Below are positions 16,377 through 24,879 of a DNA stretch of 32,547 nucleotides, piece by piece; positions within the stretch are counted from its first letter, which is position 1; every line of letters begins with the position of its first letter. A program made the translations under genes and the position numbers. The DNA lies in assembly GCA_003818285.1 (NCBI GenBank), contig RPRB01000035.1, positions 1 to 32,547 of the forward strand, read 5' to 3'. This DNA is from Myxococcaceae bacterium. Lineage in GTDB: Bacteria; Myxococcota; Myxococcia; Myxococcales; Myxococcaceae. The notes under the pieces were generated by a model. That model did not search any database. It saw nothing but the letters and a program-made list of their open reading frames with translations, and had not been told where the DNA came from.

Positions 16377-17525
16377 CTTCCCCTGTCCAGGCGGCGGTGT
16401 TCCGAACTCCACGCCCATCCCGGGACGGATCGCGTCGCCGCCCTCGACGGCGCGGCCCACGACCCCGCCCTCGATCACCTGCGTGACGATCACCCGGCCA
16501 ACGGCTGAGCCATCGGGGCCGAGGACCTTCCCGATCTGCATCACCCCCACGCCCTTGGTCGGACCCTTCATCGACACCACGCCGCCCGACACGTCGGCGA
16601 CCGAGAGCGCGGGGCCTGCCGGCTTCTCCACAATGGTGGTCACGGCGACCGGCGGCGGCGCCACGCCCGAGCCGTAGACGAAGGGCACCTGCGCGTAGGC
16701 GCCGGTCTTCTCGTCGAACGAGCCGAGCACCTTGGCCTGGCTCGCGCCCGCCGGGAGCAGCACGTCCACGACCCAGGGGTGCGCCTTCCCGCCCGCGGTC
16801 GGTGCCCCGCCGAACATCCACGCCTCGCGCACGCCGATGACCGGCATCGTGTACGCGTCCGCCTCGTGCCTGCTTGCGAGGCGGTCGACGACCGCGAAGG
16901 TCCGTTCCCAGCGCGCCCCGGAGACGTGCACCGAGTAGCCCCAGTCCTTCGTCGGCCGGGCGCCGAGGAAGCTCCAGGGAATCCGGGCGAAGATGGTCTT
17001 GCCCTGGGTCTGGAGGTTGGTGGGGAAGAGCACCCGGCGCGACGCCTCGTTCCCGAAGACGCCCTCGGTCACCGCGCGGGCCGCGCCCGGCTGCGGAGCC
17101 ATCACCACCGCGTACTCCCAGGTGTGCCCGTTGGCGAACGCCACCCGCCGCCCGGGGATGCACATGGACCAGCCCGAACCGGGCGTCTGGTCGGTGTCCA
17201 CGTAGATGTCGATGTTCTGGAAATAGATGTTGTTCTTCAGATCCAGCGGCGTCGAGTTGTAGCGCTGCGTGCTGGGAGGGACGCGGAAGTTCTCGCCGAG
17301 CGTCACCTCGAACACGACCTTGTCGCCCTCCTCGTAGACCGCGAAGCGTCGGAGGTCGAAGTCGCCGGGGAGGAAGTCAGTGTCGCCCGGTGGCTGGTAG
17401 GTGCCGGGCCCGTTCGCGTCCCCCGCCGGGTCGTCGAAGCTCGCGATCAGCGTTCGCTCGACCGCGCGCACCGGCGAGGCGAGCAGGAGCGCCGCGATGG
17501 CGGCGAGCGAGGAAACGAGGCGCAC
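16374..17525 (-). CDS. secreted protein with glucodextranase-C-like domain
   Basis: GTG at 17525, with GAGAAGG upstream, gives 383 residues with signal peptide VSSLAAIAALLLASPVRA. The mature protein opens with the pattern F-D-D-P-x-G-D-x-N-G-P-G-T-Y and then PGDFDLRRFAV, the hallmark of the beta-sandwich module found at the C-terminus of glucodextranase and some amylopullulanases (PF09985-like). Further family segments are IDIYVDTD, FARIPWSFLG and WGYSVHVSG. After about residue 300 a second small domain carries VGVMQIGKVLGPDGS and VEGGDAIRPGMGVEFG. It has no glycosidase motifs, so it probably binds alpha-glucan in the periplasm or at the surface. It is the last gene of the minus run and a paralogue of the product of 22126-22971. 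Confidence 0.8.
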   Translation of the reverse strand: MRLVSSLAAIAALLLASPVRAVERTLIASFDDPAGDANGPGTYQPPGDTDFLPGDFDLRRFAVYEEGDKVVFEVTLGENFRVPPSTQRYNSTPLDLKNNIYFQNIDIYVDTDQTPGSGWSMCIPGRRVAFANGHTWEYAVVMAPQPGAARAVTEGVFGNEASRRVLFPTNLQTQGKTIFARIPWSFLGARPTKDWGYSVHVSGARWERTFAVVDRLASRHEADAYTMPVIGVREAWMFGGAPTAGGKAHPWVVDVLLPAGASQAKVLGSFDEKTGAYAQVPFVYGSGVAPPPVAVTTIVEKPAGPALSVADVSGGVVSMKGPTKGVGVMQIGKVLGPDGSAVGRVIVTQVIEGGVVGRAVEGGDAIRPGMGVEFGTPPPGQGK

Positions 17526-17610
17526 GGGACGACCCTTCTCAGGAAAGGGAGGGGCCGGCAAGGCAGCGACGCCCAGCCGGCCCCCGGTGATGCCTTCAGC
17601 GGCCTGCCTT

Positions 17611-18678
17611 CTACGGAACCTCGATGAAGGTGTTGCCGCTGCCCAGACCCGTGCCACCGGTGATCTGCAGGGTCTGGTCGGTGAAGTCCGTGGCGCCCGT
17701 GGCCTTGGTGCCCGCGGTCACGCCGGTCTTCTCGGCCACCGCGTTGCTGTCCTTGTACTCCTTGCTGTTCGGAGCGGTCCCGAAGACGAAGATGAACTCG
17801 GGCCGGTCACCCGACTTGAGCAGGCCGGGGTAGGGCGGCGCGTTCTGGTTCAGGTTCTGGGACAGGACGTAGGTGTAGATGCCGTCAGCAGCCGTCGCGT
17901 CCCCGTGGGTACCGTCGTCGTGGAGGTCGACCTCGCTCCAGCCCCAGGCCGAGCCCTTCACCGCCACCCGGCTGGTGTCCCACGTGCCGGCGCCCAGGTC
18001 CCCGGTGTCGATGGTCAGCTTCAGGTCGATGGTGCCGTGCGCGGGGAAGGTCTGGCCCGCCGCGGTGATCGCCGCGGTCGCGCCGGCGTTCACCGTGAAC
18101 GAGCCGTTCGAGCCCAGCCACACCCAGCCGCCGTTCACGGTGTCGGGGTTGGTCGCGTCGCGCAGGCCGTACTCGTAGGTCTGCGAGGCGGTGGCCGGCG
18201 GCGTCACGAACACGGTCACGCCCAGCTTGTGGTCATTGGCCACGGCGTTCGCCGGCTCGTGCCCGCCCCTGTTCCAGGGCCCGTCGTCGTACAGCTTGGC
18301 CCAGGGGCCGGCCCAGGTGGAATCGAAGGTGACCTTCCGGGTGGTCGAGTCGAAGAGCATGGCTCCCTTCCACTCGAGCTCCTCGCTCCTCCACTGAGCG
18401 TTGACGCTGTCATCGACGGTGAAGTCGACCGCCACCGTGCCCGCCGGCTGCGCGAATCCGCAGACGTTGGCGACGCTGCCGCTGCTTCCGGTGCCGCAGG
18501 TCAGTCCGCTGGTGCAGGTGCCGCACGAGAGCTGGCCACCGCAGGCATCGCTGATGCTTCCGCAGGTCGCGTTCTGTGCGGCGCAGGTGGTCTTGGTGCA
18601 GTCGCCGCCGCCGTCGTCGCTGCTACATCCCGCCAGGAACGTGCCTGCCAGGATCAGGCTTCCGAGAATTCTCTTCAT
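17611..18678 (-). CDS. surface-type lipoprotein with Cys-rich linker (choice-of-anchor X-like)
   Basis: ATG at 18678 follows GGAGGAGA and gives 355 residues. The lipoprotein signal ends ILAGTFLAGC, followed by SSDDGGG. A Cys-rich linker comes next, with spacings such as TTCAAQNATCGSISDACGG, a pattern common in myxobacterial surface lipoproteins. The main part is beta-rich: KGAMLFDSTTRKVTF, then GTIDLKLTIDTGDLG, VDLHDDGTHGDATAADGIYT with an Asp-rich probably calcium-binding loop, and PEFIFVFG. This order resembles the 'choice-of-anchor X' proteins and starch-binding-like sandwiches. No catalytic residues are recognised. It lies 26 bases downstream of the next lipoprotein gene, so it is probably part of the glucan operon as a binding protein. 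Confidence 0.75.
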   Translation of the reverse strand: MKRILGSLILAGTFLAGCSSDDGGGDCTKTTCAAQNATCGSISDACGGQLSCGTCTSGLTCGTGSSGSVANVCGFAQPAGTVAVDFTVDDSVNAQWRSEELEWKGAMLFDSTTRKVTFDSTWAGPWAKLYDDGPWNRGGHEPANAVANDHKLGVTVFVTPPATASQTYEYGLRDATNPDTVNGGWVWLGSNGSFTVNAGATAAITAAGQTFPAHGTIDLKLTIDTGDLGAGTWDTSRVAVKGSAWGWSEVDLHDDGTHGDATAADGIYTYVLSQNLNQNAPPYPGLLKSGDRPEFIFVFGTAPNSKEYKDSNAVAEKTGVTAGTKATGATDFTDQTLQITGGTGLGSGNTFIEVP

Positions 18679-18704
18679 GCGTGCTCTCCTCCCTCGATTG
18701 TCGG

Positions 18705-20132
18705 TCACTGCGTACACGGAACGTTGATGGGCCCGATGCCCGTCGGCGTCGCGATTTCACTGTCACAGCTGCACGTATTGAAATTGTAAGTGTTCTCCCG
18801 GGCCTCCGGTCCGCAGCCGTGGAGATCGGTGGTCCAGGTGATCGTCCCGCCTCCGTTGAGGTTCAGGTTCGATGCGTCCTTGTTGGTCGCCTCGTCGGCC
18901 CAGCTCTCGTGGCGGTAGACGAAGCCGTCCCCGTTCACGTCCACCACCTCGAGGATTCGTGAGTTCCCTGGCCACTCCTCGCTGCCCGTCCAGAGCGCGC
19001 CCTTGGTGCCCCAGGTGAACTTGTAGCCGACCCGGAACACCCTTCCGGCGGAGGGATCGCCTTTGGGAATCACGAAGGATACGGTCCAGACGTTGTCTCC
19101 GGCCGTCTCGTCGCCATTGGATCCGTCGTCGTACATGGCGATCTGGTTGGGCGTGCTCGCCCCCAGCTGGCTGTTCACCGCGGGATCCTGGAGCGGAGAA
19201 TCCTTGTGCACCCAGCCGACGAAGAACATCGACTTGCCTGGCTTGTCGGTGGCCCACTTGAAGCGGTCCGAGGTCGAGCAGTTGCCGTTCTTGGCGCCGG
19301 GGTTGAAGTCGACGGTGAAGACCACTCGCAGGTTGTTCGGGTCGGGGCAACCGGCCGGCCGGAAGAGCTGCGCCACCTCGGCGAGCTTCTGGTCGAACGC
19401 CACCGAGTCGAGATCGACCCGGCCGTCTCCGGTGTAGTCGAACTGCTGGCGAGTGATCCAGCTGGGGCTCACCGCCCGCTGCTTCACGACGTAGTTCTCG
19501 TCGTACTGCGGGACGTTGAAGAAGTCGGCGGTCTGCTGACTCAGCGTGGGGTCGTACCGCTGGATGATGCGGGTCACGTAGCCCAGGAGCTCCTGCGTGG
19601 GCCCGGGTTGATCGAAGGCCTGGTAGATGAGGGTTCGCGTCCCGAGGTACGCCGTGGGCGTGACCTGCTTCAGTGACTGACCATCGGCGCTGAGCCGCGC
19701 CTCGACGATCATCGCCTCGGTGATGCTGCGCTCGTCCAGCTTCACGTCGGTGATCTTCGACTCCTCGCCGATCGACGGGACCAGCGCCCGGAGCGTGAGA
19801 TTGCCTCTGACTCCGGTCACCTCGATCATCGAGTACTTCGAGGACGGCAGCTGCACCTGGTACGAATCCCCGCCCGCGGACACCTCGATGCAGGACTTGC
19901 CCAGCTGCCACTCTCCCTGGAGGCAGGTCTGCATCGCGTTGCCCTCGGGGTCCATGGCGCCGAACTGGGAGGGCTGGGTGTCCTGCCAGTAAGCGGTCCC
20001 GCTGACCGCCGAGGCGGGCCGCGCGGTCTCGTTCCGGCCGAGGTTCCCGAAGCTCTCGATGCTGCATCCGGCGCAGAGGGCCGGAAGAACGAACAACAAG
20101 GTTCTCTTCGAGCGAAGCATACGCATCACCAT
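18705..20132 (-). CDS. lipoprotein of the glucan operon, probable binding role
   Basis: The product is 475 residues with lipoprotein signal LLFVLPALCAGC. ATG at 20132 (GAGG upstream) overlaps the beta-barrel stop; ATGs at 20126 and 20120 are alternatives. The N-terminal half holds strands such as SSKYSMIEVTGVRGNLTLRA, a segment common in outer-membrane carbohydrate-binding lipoproteins. The C-terminal half includes IAMYDDGSNGDETAGDNVWT, which matches the Asp-rich loop in the next gene's product (VDLHDDGTHGDATAADGIYT) and suggests related sandwich domains, followed by FRVGYKFTWG. No enzyme motif is seen. Its place right after the outer-membrane barrel gene suggests a partner of the barrel, a role like that of SusE/SusF, though no homology to those is claimed. 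Confidence 0.75.
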   Translation of the reverse strand: MVMRMLRSKRTLLFVLPALCAGCSIESFGNLGRNETARPASAVSGTAYWQDTQPSQFGAMDPEGNAMQTCLQGEWQLGKSCIEVSAGGDSYQVQLPSSKYSMIEVTGVRGNLTLRALVPSIGEESKITDVKLDERSITEAMIVEARLSADGQSLKQVTPTAYLGTRTLIYQAFDQPGPTQELLGYVTRIIQRYDPTLSQQTADFFNVPQYDENYVVKQRAVSPSWITRQQFDYTGDGRVDLDSVAFDQKLAEVAQLFRPAGCPDPNNLRVVFTVDFNPGAKNGNCSTSDRFKWATDKPGKSMFFVGWVHKDSPLQDPAVNSQLGASTPNQIAMYDDGSNGDETAGDNVWTVSFVIPKGDPSAGRVFRVGYKFTWGTKGALWTGSEEWPGNSRILEVVDVNGDGFVYRHESWADEATNKDASNLNLNGGGTITWTTDLHGCGPEARENTYNFNTCSCDSEIATPTGIGPINVPCTQ

Positions 20133-22111
20133 GCGACCTCGACGGTCCCCTTCGCGCGCCAGACGTTCCAGATCATGTTGTAGAAGCCGCCGGTGGGGTC
20201 ACGGAGGAGGTTCTTGTGGAAGTACTCCACCGTGTATCCGGCCAGAACTCCGCCGAAGGCATAGGTGAAGCCGGCTCGAGCGGTGTGCCGCTGCGTCCGG
20301 GCGGGGAAGTAGCCGGCGGCCTCCGAGCCGTTCCGGCCGTCCTCCGACCAGTGGCTGTACTCGTAGCCGGCAAATACCTTGAGCTCGTTGGTGGGCTGCA
20401 CCGTGACCTGACCGAAGAGCAGCCACGACCGGCCGATGTAGTCGTCCCTCGGGTTGCTGACGTTCCGGTTGTCCCGGTCGTAGATGTACTTGACCTTGAA
20501 GTTGAAGAGCGGGCTCCAGCCCACCGCGAGCGGCACCTGCGCGGTCAGCACGCCGATCTGCGTGTGCCGGTCCTGGTACTTGGTGTAGACGCTGCGCGGG
20601 TCCTTCCCCCGGTCGTAGACATTGGCGTAGTCCTGATCGGAGGTGTACGCCGTCGTGTCGGTGAAGCCGTGGGTGTACAGGAAGTCCGGGTACTGGTTCA
20701 CCGTGTCCCGGAGCTGCATGTTGGTGTTGTAGCCGACGTAGGTGTACTCGCCGGTCAGCTTCACCGAGCCCAGCACCTGCTCCAGCACCCCGGTGAAGCC
20801 GTGCCAGCCGATCACCGTCTCGTACCAGGGCTCGTCCCAGTCCTGGAACTCGTTGGCGACGTTGAGCGTGGGCAGCTGGCCGCCGCGGGTGAAGCCGCCG
20901 GTGATGATCCCGTCGGTGAGGAGCACGTCGGCCTCGCGCCGCGAGCCCATGATCGCGTTGTACTCGCTGCCGATGTTGAAGTACTCGAGCTTGGGCGACA
21001 GACCGATCTTGATGGGATCGTAGAACTCGAGGTCCACCTTCGCCGCCAGGCCGGTCGCGGAGATAGGGTTGCCGTTCGGGTCGGTCTTGAAGACGACCGG
21101 CGAGAAGCCCTGGCCGTTCCGGACCAGGTTCGTGGCGTAATTCGGGTTCACGTAATTGCTTGAGTACGCCCCCAGGGCCGAGATGGAAAAGAGGTCAGTC
21201 CAGGACGGGGTGTAGAACCCTTCCAGCGTGCCGTTCAGTCCGCGGAAGCGGGTCGCGAGCTTCGTCGAGTGATCTGGACACCCTACGGTATCGCAACGCG
21301 CCGCGTCGGGTGCCCCGGTGAGGAAAGGGCTGTAGCGGTCCGCTTCCCAGTCCTGCGTCCAGGTGCCGATCGCCCGGAGTCGCAGATCGTCGATGGGCCG
21401 GCTCTCCAGCTTGGCCGCGAACGCCCAGTCGGTCCCGTAGAGGTTGGCCAGCGGCTCGTTCGCGCTGAGGCCGGTGTTCCATCCCGGGCCGGCCCACAGC
21501 TTGGGCAGGGCCAGGGCGCCGACGGTGTAATCGAGCCGGCTCTGGGGAATGAACGAGCCCTCGATGAAGACCCCGTTCCCGTTGTCGCGATCGATGTAGC
21601 GCGCCTTCCCGATCGTCCACTCGTTCCACATCGAGTAGTCGGTCGAGCCGATGGTGATCCACCTCACGGTCGGGATCGGCGGCCCGAAACGGATCCACGC
21701 GGCGCGCAGCTTGATGTACTGCGCATGGTTCTGGCCCAGGCTCTCGCCGGAGGTGTCCCCGGTGTTCGGCGGATAGGCGATGTTGGGCTTGAGATCGCCG
21801 TTTTCCCACCAGTCCTGCCAGAGCATTCCCCAGCGGCTCTGCAGGCGGACCCCGGCGGTCACCTTCGGGCCCACGTTGGCCTTGATGTTGAGCTCGAACT
21901 CGCTGCACACGCCGTTGTGGCCGCCGATGTTGTCGCGCCAGAACGGGTTCGAGAGCGACAGACACCCTTGCGTGTTGTCGTTCTGGTACATGTACTTCAT
22001 GTAGATCTTCCCGCTCATCTCGAAGTTGGCGATGTCGGCGCGAGCGGCCGGACCCATCGTCAGCACACCGAGCGTGGCAATCGTCGCAAGTCCCCTCCCA
22101 GGTCTTGCCAT
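20126..22111 (-). CDS. outer-membrane beta-barrel protein (porin-like), glucan operon
   Basis: ATG at 22111, with GAGGGGG upstream, gives 661 residues with a signal peptide ending PAARA. The rest is dense in alternating hydrophobic and polar strands with many aromatic residues (GKIYMKYMYQND, WAFAAKLESRPIDDLRLRAIG, VKLTGEYTYVGYN, FNFKVKYIYDRDN, LKVFAGYEYSHWSEDG) and ends in a strand closing with Trp. This is typical of a large barrel, probably more than 16 strands. There is no plug domain or TonB box, so it is not a SusC-type receptor. It probably passes maltodextrins or anchors amylases at the outer membrane. The gene begins 14 bases after the upstream glucodextranase-C-like gene and overlaps the downstream lipoprotein start. 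Confidence 0.85.
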   Translation of the reverse strand: MARPGRGLATIATLGVLTMGPAARADIANFEMSGKIYMKYMYQNDNTQGCLSLSNPFWRDNIGGHNGVCSEFELNIKANVGPKVTAGVRLQSRWGMLWQDWWENGDLKPNIAYPPNTGDTSGESLGQNHAQYIKLRAAWIRFGPPIPTVRWITIGSTDYSMWNEWTIGKARYIDRDNGNGVFIEGSFIPQSRLDYTVGALALPKLWAGPGWNTGLSANEPLANLYGTDWAFAAKLESRPIDDLRLRAIGTWTQDWEADRYSPFLTGAPDAARCDTVGCPDHSTKLATRFRGLNGTLEGFYTPSWTDLFSISALGAYSSNYVNPNYATNLVRNGQGFSPVVFKTDPNGNPISATGLAAKVDLEFYDPIKIGLSPKLEYFNIGSEYNAIMGSRREADVLLTDGIITGGFTRGGQLPTLNVANEFQDWDEPWYETVIGWHGFTGVLEQVLGSVKLTGEYTYVGYNTNMQLRDTVNQYPDFLYTHGFTDTTAYTSDQDYANVYDRGKDPRSVYTKYQDRHTQIGVLTAQVPLAVGWSPLFNFKVKYIYDRDNRNVSNPRDDYIGRSWLLFGQVTVQPTNELKVFAGYEYSHWSEDGRNGSEAAGYFPARTQRHTARAGFTYAFGGVLAGYTVEYFHKNLLRDPTGGFYNMIWNVWRAKGTVEVAW

Positions 22112-22125
22112 GAGCGCGCTCCCCC

Positions 22126-22971
22126 TCACTTAGCCGGGTAGACCATCGGCACGACGGCGAGATCCTCGGGCTTCGGCTCCTTGGTGTCCTTCTTGAACTT
22201 GGAGAGGATCTCGTACTGCTTCTTGGCGGCATCGCCGTCCGGCGGGACCAGGATGTCCATCACGTGCGGGTCGTTGTCGTAGTCGCTCCCGCCGCCGAAG
22301 CGGTGCTGCCCCTCGAACTCGTTCACCTTCCGGGTGAGCAGATCCTTCTTGTCCGGGAAGCCCTCGTTGGACTGCATCAGCACCTGGTAGCCCCAGGTGG
22401 TCTGCGGCGGTCCGCCCAGCTGGGCGTTGTCCACCACCGCGATCAGCGTCTTGCCCTGGGCGCGGGTCACCTTGGGGACGATGATCTTCTCCTTCCACTG
22501 GGAGGCCTTGAGCCCGATCTCCGAGTTCACCCGCGTCGCGCCCTGGGGCGAGACGATGATCGCCCTGTCCCAGGCCTCATCCTCGGCGAAGCGCACGTTG
22601 GTCCCGGGCAGGCCGTCCTGGACCCCGCTGCCCTTCTTGTGGTCGGTGTCGATGTGGATGAAGGCCATCTGCACCGAGAAGCCGTTGCCGCCCCAGGCCG
22701 GGCTATCCCAGGGGTCCTCGATGCGGGTGCGTACCGTGATGCGGAACTCGGTCTGGTTCGCGCCGGGCACCACCTCGAAGTCGGTGATGTCGAACGAGCC
22801 CGGCTTGTACACCGCGTCGGTCGGGTAGGTGTAATTGCCCGGTCCCTTGTCGTCGCCACTCGGGTCGGAGAGCTTGAAGCCCTTCGAGTTCTCGGCGGCG
22901 GCGGGGGAGGAGAGCGCCAGGACCAGGAGCGGGGCGGCGGCGAGGAGGCGACGGAAGCTGGAGACGTTCAT
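22126..22971 (-). CDS. secreted protein with glucodextranase-C-like domain (paralogue)
   Basis: The 281-residue product starts at ATG 22971, which has an ideal AGGAGGA upstream and follows the amylase gene by 19 bases. The signal peptide ends LALSSPAAA. The mature part starts SDPSGDDKGPGNYTYPTD and then PGSFDITDFEVVPG, the same Asp-Pro/Gly-Asp/Gly-Pro-Gly pattern as in the product of 16374-17525. It goes on through FIHIDTDHKKGSG, WGYQVLMQSNEG and PHVMDILVPPDGD. It is one complete domain without the extra C-terminal module of its paralogue. The family occurs as a binding module of glucan enzymes, so soluble glucan binding in the periplasm, or delivery to the barrel made by the next gene, is inferred. 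Confidence 0.82.
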   Translation of the reverse strand: MNVSSFRRLLAAAPLLVLALSSPAAAENSKGFKLSDPSGDDKGPGNYTYPTDAVYKPGSFDITDFEVVPGANQTEFRITVRTRIEDPWDSPAWGGNGFSVQMAFIHIDTDHKKGSGVQDGLPGTNVRFAEDEAWDRAIIVSPQGATRVNSEIGLKASQWKEKIIVPKVTRAQGKTLIAVVDNAQLGGPPQTTWGYQVLMQSNEGFPDKKDLLTRKVNEFEGQHRFGGGSDYDNDPHVMDILVPPDGDAAKKQYEILSKFKKDTKEPKPEDLAVVPMVYPAK

Positions 22972-22990
22972 GCGATCCTCCTGGGAAGCA

Positions 22991-24646
22991 TCAGAGTGAG
23001 AGGAAGACGAAGCCCCGGGACCCGAGCCCCGGAACGGCAAGAGAGCCGGACCCGACGGTGGGCGTTCCGTCGAGCCCTTCCTGCAGGAGCACCGACGGCG
23101 CGCCCGAGACCTGCACGCTGAACGCCCCCGAGTCGGTGGTCCCCACGTTGGCGACGAAGAGGACCCGCTTGCCCGAGTCCTCGCGCAGCAGCGCCATGAC
23201 GCTCGCCGGAGCCCCGGAGAGCGCGGGCCGGGTCACGCTCCCCTTGGAGAGCGGCGTCTGCCCGTGGCGCAGCGCGATCAGCGTCCGGTAGAGGTGGAAC
23301 AGCGAGCCCGGATCGGCGCGCTCGGTTTCCAGATCGACGCCGGGGGCCTCGGGGACGTTCACCCACGGGACCCCGGTGGTGAAGCCGTGACCGGTTCCAC
23401 CGTCCCAGGGGTAAGGAGTCCGCTTGTTGCGGTCGTCCGCGCCGGCTCCGCCCTGCATCCCCAGCTCCTCGCCGTAGTAGACGAAGGGCGTCCCCGGGAC
23501 CGCGAACAGCACCGCCGCCGCCACCCGCGCCGCGGCGGCGTCATTGCCGAGCACCCGCATCACCCGCGGCTGGTCGTGGTTGGAGAGGAACGGTGCGTCG
23601 TAGCCGCGGTCCTTCCCGGCCAGCAGCTCGTCGGTCCGGGTGAGAGTGTTGACGATGTTGCTCGCATCGCCCGCAACCACCGCGGTCTTGATCGCGTCCG
23701 CCAGGTCGAAGGCGAAGCCCAGCTGGACCTCGTCGCCGTCGCCGTAATAGGTGAGGGCGATGTCCTGCACGGTCCACGCCTCGGCGACCAGCAGGGCGTC
23801 GGGATATTGCGCCTGGAGCTTGGCCCGGATCCGCTTGAGGAAAGCGTGGGTCTCGGGCTGGTCGGCCTGCCCGGCGTCGGCGGCGTTCTCGATGAAGTAG
23901 CGGACGGCGTCCAGCCTGAAGCCGTCGATGCCCCGGGCCAGCCAGAACTTCATCGTGTCCACCAGCTCGTCCTCGACTGCGGCGTTCGTGAGGTTGAGGT
24001 CCGGCATCCCGCTGGTGAAGACGCCGTAGTAGTACGCGCCGTTGAGATTCCACCAGGTGTGGCCGGATCCGAACGGCTGCAGCCACCCCGGGTCGTCGGG
24101 CCGCCACACGTACCAGTTCCGCTTCTCCGCGTCGGCGCCGCTCTGAGAGTTGATGAACCACGGGTGCTGCCGCGCCGAGTGGTTCAGCACCATGTCGATG
24201 ATGACCTTCACTCCCCGGCGGTGTGCGGCGGCCACGAACGCGTCGAGGTCCTGGACCGTGCCGTACTGGGAGTTGACGCCCCGGTAATCGAGCACGTCGT
24301 ATCCGTGGTAGCTCGGGGAAGGGTGGATGGGCATCAGCCAGACCGCGTCCACCTCGAGGTCGTCGCCCGTGCCTGCGTCGCCGTCGTTCAGCGCATCGAG
24401 GTGGGCGGTGAGGCCGGAGAGGTCCCCGATACCGTCGCCGTTCGAGTCGGCGAAGCTCCGGACGAAGATCTCGTAGAAGACCTTGTCCCGCCACCACCCC
24501 TGGGTGTTCGGGGTGATGCCCGCATCCGTCCCCGAGTCCGGCGTCCCCGAGTCAGGCTCCGTCGTGTTGCTCGAGCTGCACCCCGCCAGCAGCGCGAGCG
24601 CGGCGCACACGAGGAGGTGCTGACCCGTCTGTCGCGACCCAGCCAC
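22991..24646 (-). CDS. GH13 alpha-amylase-type lipoprotein
   Basis: GTG at 24646, with GGGGAGGGG upstream, gives 551 residues with lipobox ALALLAGC followed by SSSNTTEPDSG. The GH13 barrel begins WWRDKVFYEIFVRSF; SFADSNGDGIGDLSG is the usual calcium and loop motif. The catalytic residues are the nucleophile Asp in GFRLDAVRYF (about 246), the acid Glu in LLVAEAWT (about 289) and the third Asp in FLSNHDQPR (about 358). A beta-sandwich domain C closes the protein. It cuts alpha-1,4 glucosidic bonds, or transfers glucosyl units, outside the cytoplasm while anchored to a membrane. It is the first gene of the minus run of tightly spaced glucan genes and a paralogue of the upstream amylase. The exact subfamily is not assigned. 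Confidence 0.92.
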   Translation of the reverse strand: MAGSRQTGQHLLVCAALALLAGCSSSNTTEPDSGTPDSGTDAGITPNTQGWWRDKVFYEIFVRSFADSNGDGIGDLSGLTAHLDALNDGDAGTGDDLEVDAVWLMPIHPSPSYHGYDVLDYRGVNSQYGTVQDLDAFVAAAHRRGVKVIIDMVLNHSARQHPWFINSQSGADAEKRNWYVWRPDDPGWLQPFGSGHTWWNLNGAYYYGVFTSGMPDLNLTNAAVEDELVDTMKFWLARGIDGFRLDAVRYFIENAADAGQADQPETHAFLKRIRAKLQAQYPDALLVAEAWTVQDIALTYYGDGDEVQLGFAFDLADAIKTAVVAGDASNIVNTLTRTDELLAGKDRGYDAPFLSNHDQPRVMRVLGNDAAAARVAAAVLFAVPGTPFVYYGEELGMQGGAGADDRNKRTPYPWDGGTGHGFTTGVPWVNVPEAPGVDLETERADPGSLFHLYRTLIALRHGQTPLSKGSVTRPALSGAPASVMALLREDSGKRVLFVANVGTTDSGAFSVQVSGAPSVLLQEGLDGTPTVGSGSLAVPGLGSRGFVFLSL

Positions 24647-24745
24647 CCAGACATCCCCTCCCCGGGAAACCTTCTCCGGCCGTCGCGCGGACACGCCTGC
24701 ACGAGTGCTCGTACCGCTTCGCGACTCTGGAAACGGTCGCTTTTA

Positions 24746-24832
24746 TGACATGTGAGTCAACGCCCAGCAACGAGTGAAATGCTTGCGACGCGATGCGAAA
24801 AACCTGCGTGGCGCGCTGCGGCGTGAGTCACG
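24746..24832. promoter_or_regulatory. two GTGAGTCA palindromic sites upstream of the amylase operon
   Basis: The 233-base gap before the amylase at 22991-24646 holds the 8-mer GTGAGTCA twice (24752-24759 and 24823-24830). Each lies in an inverted repeat: TGAC-N6-GTCA at 24746-24759 and the perfect palindrome CGTGAGTCACG at 24822-24832. On the minus strand, TTGCTG and CATAAA are 17 bases apart over the first site and could be -35 and -10 boxes. Together these suggest a regulated promoter for the downstream operon. Confidence 0.4.
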
Positions 24833-24879
24833 AAAGAGCGCTCGCGCGTGCGTGCGAAGAAGCCTGGACGCGCTCGAGG

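Noticed and set aside
20126-22111. SusC/TonB-dependent receptor
   Set aside because: No plug domain, TonB box or typical length (about 1000 residues), and no SusD-like neighbour.
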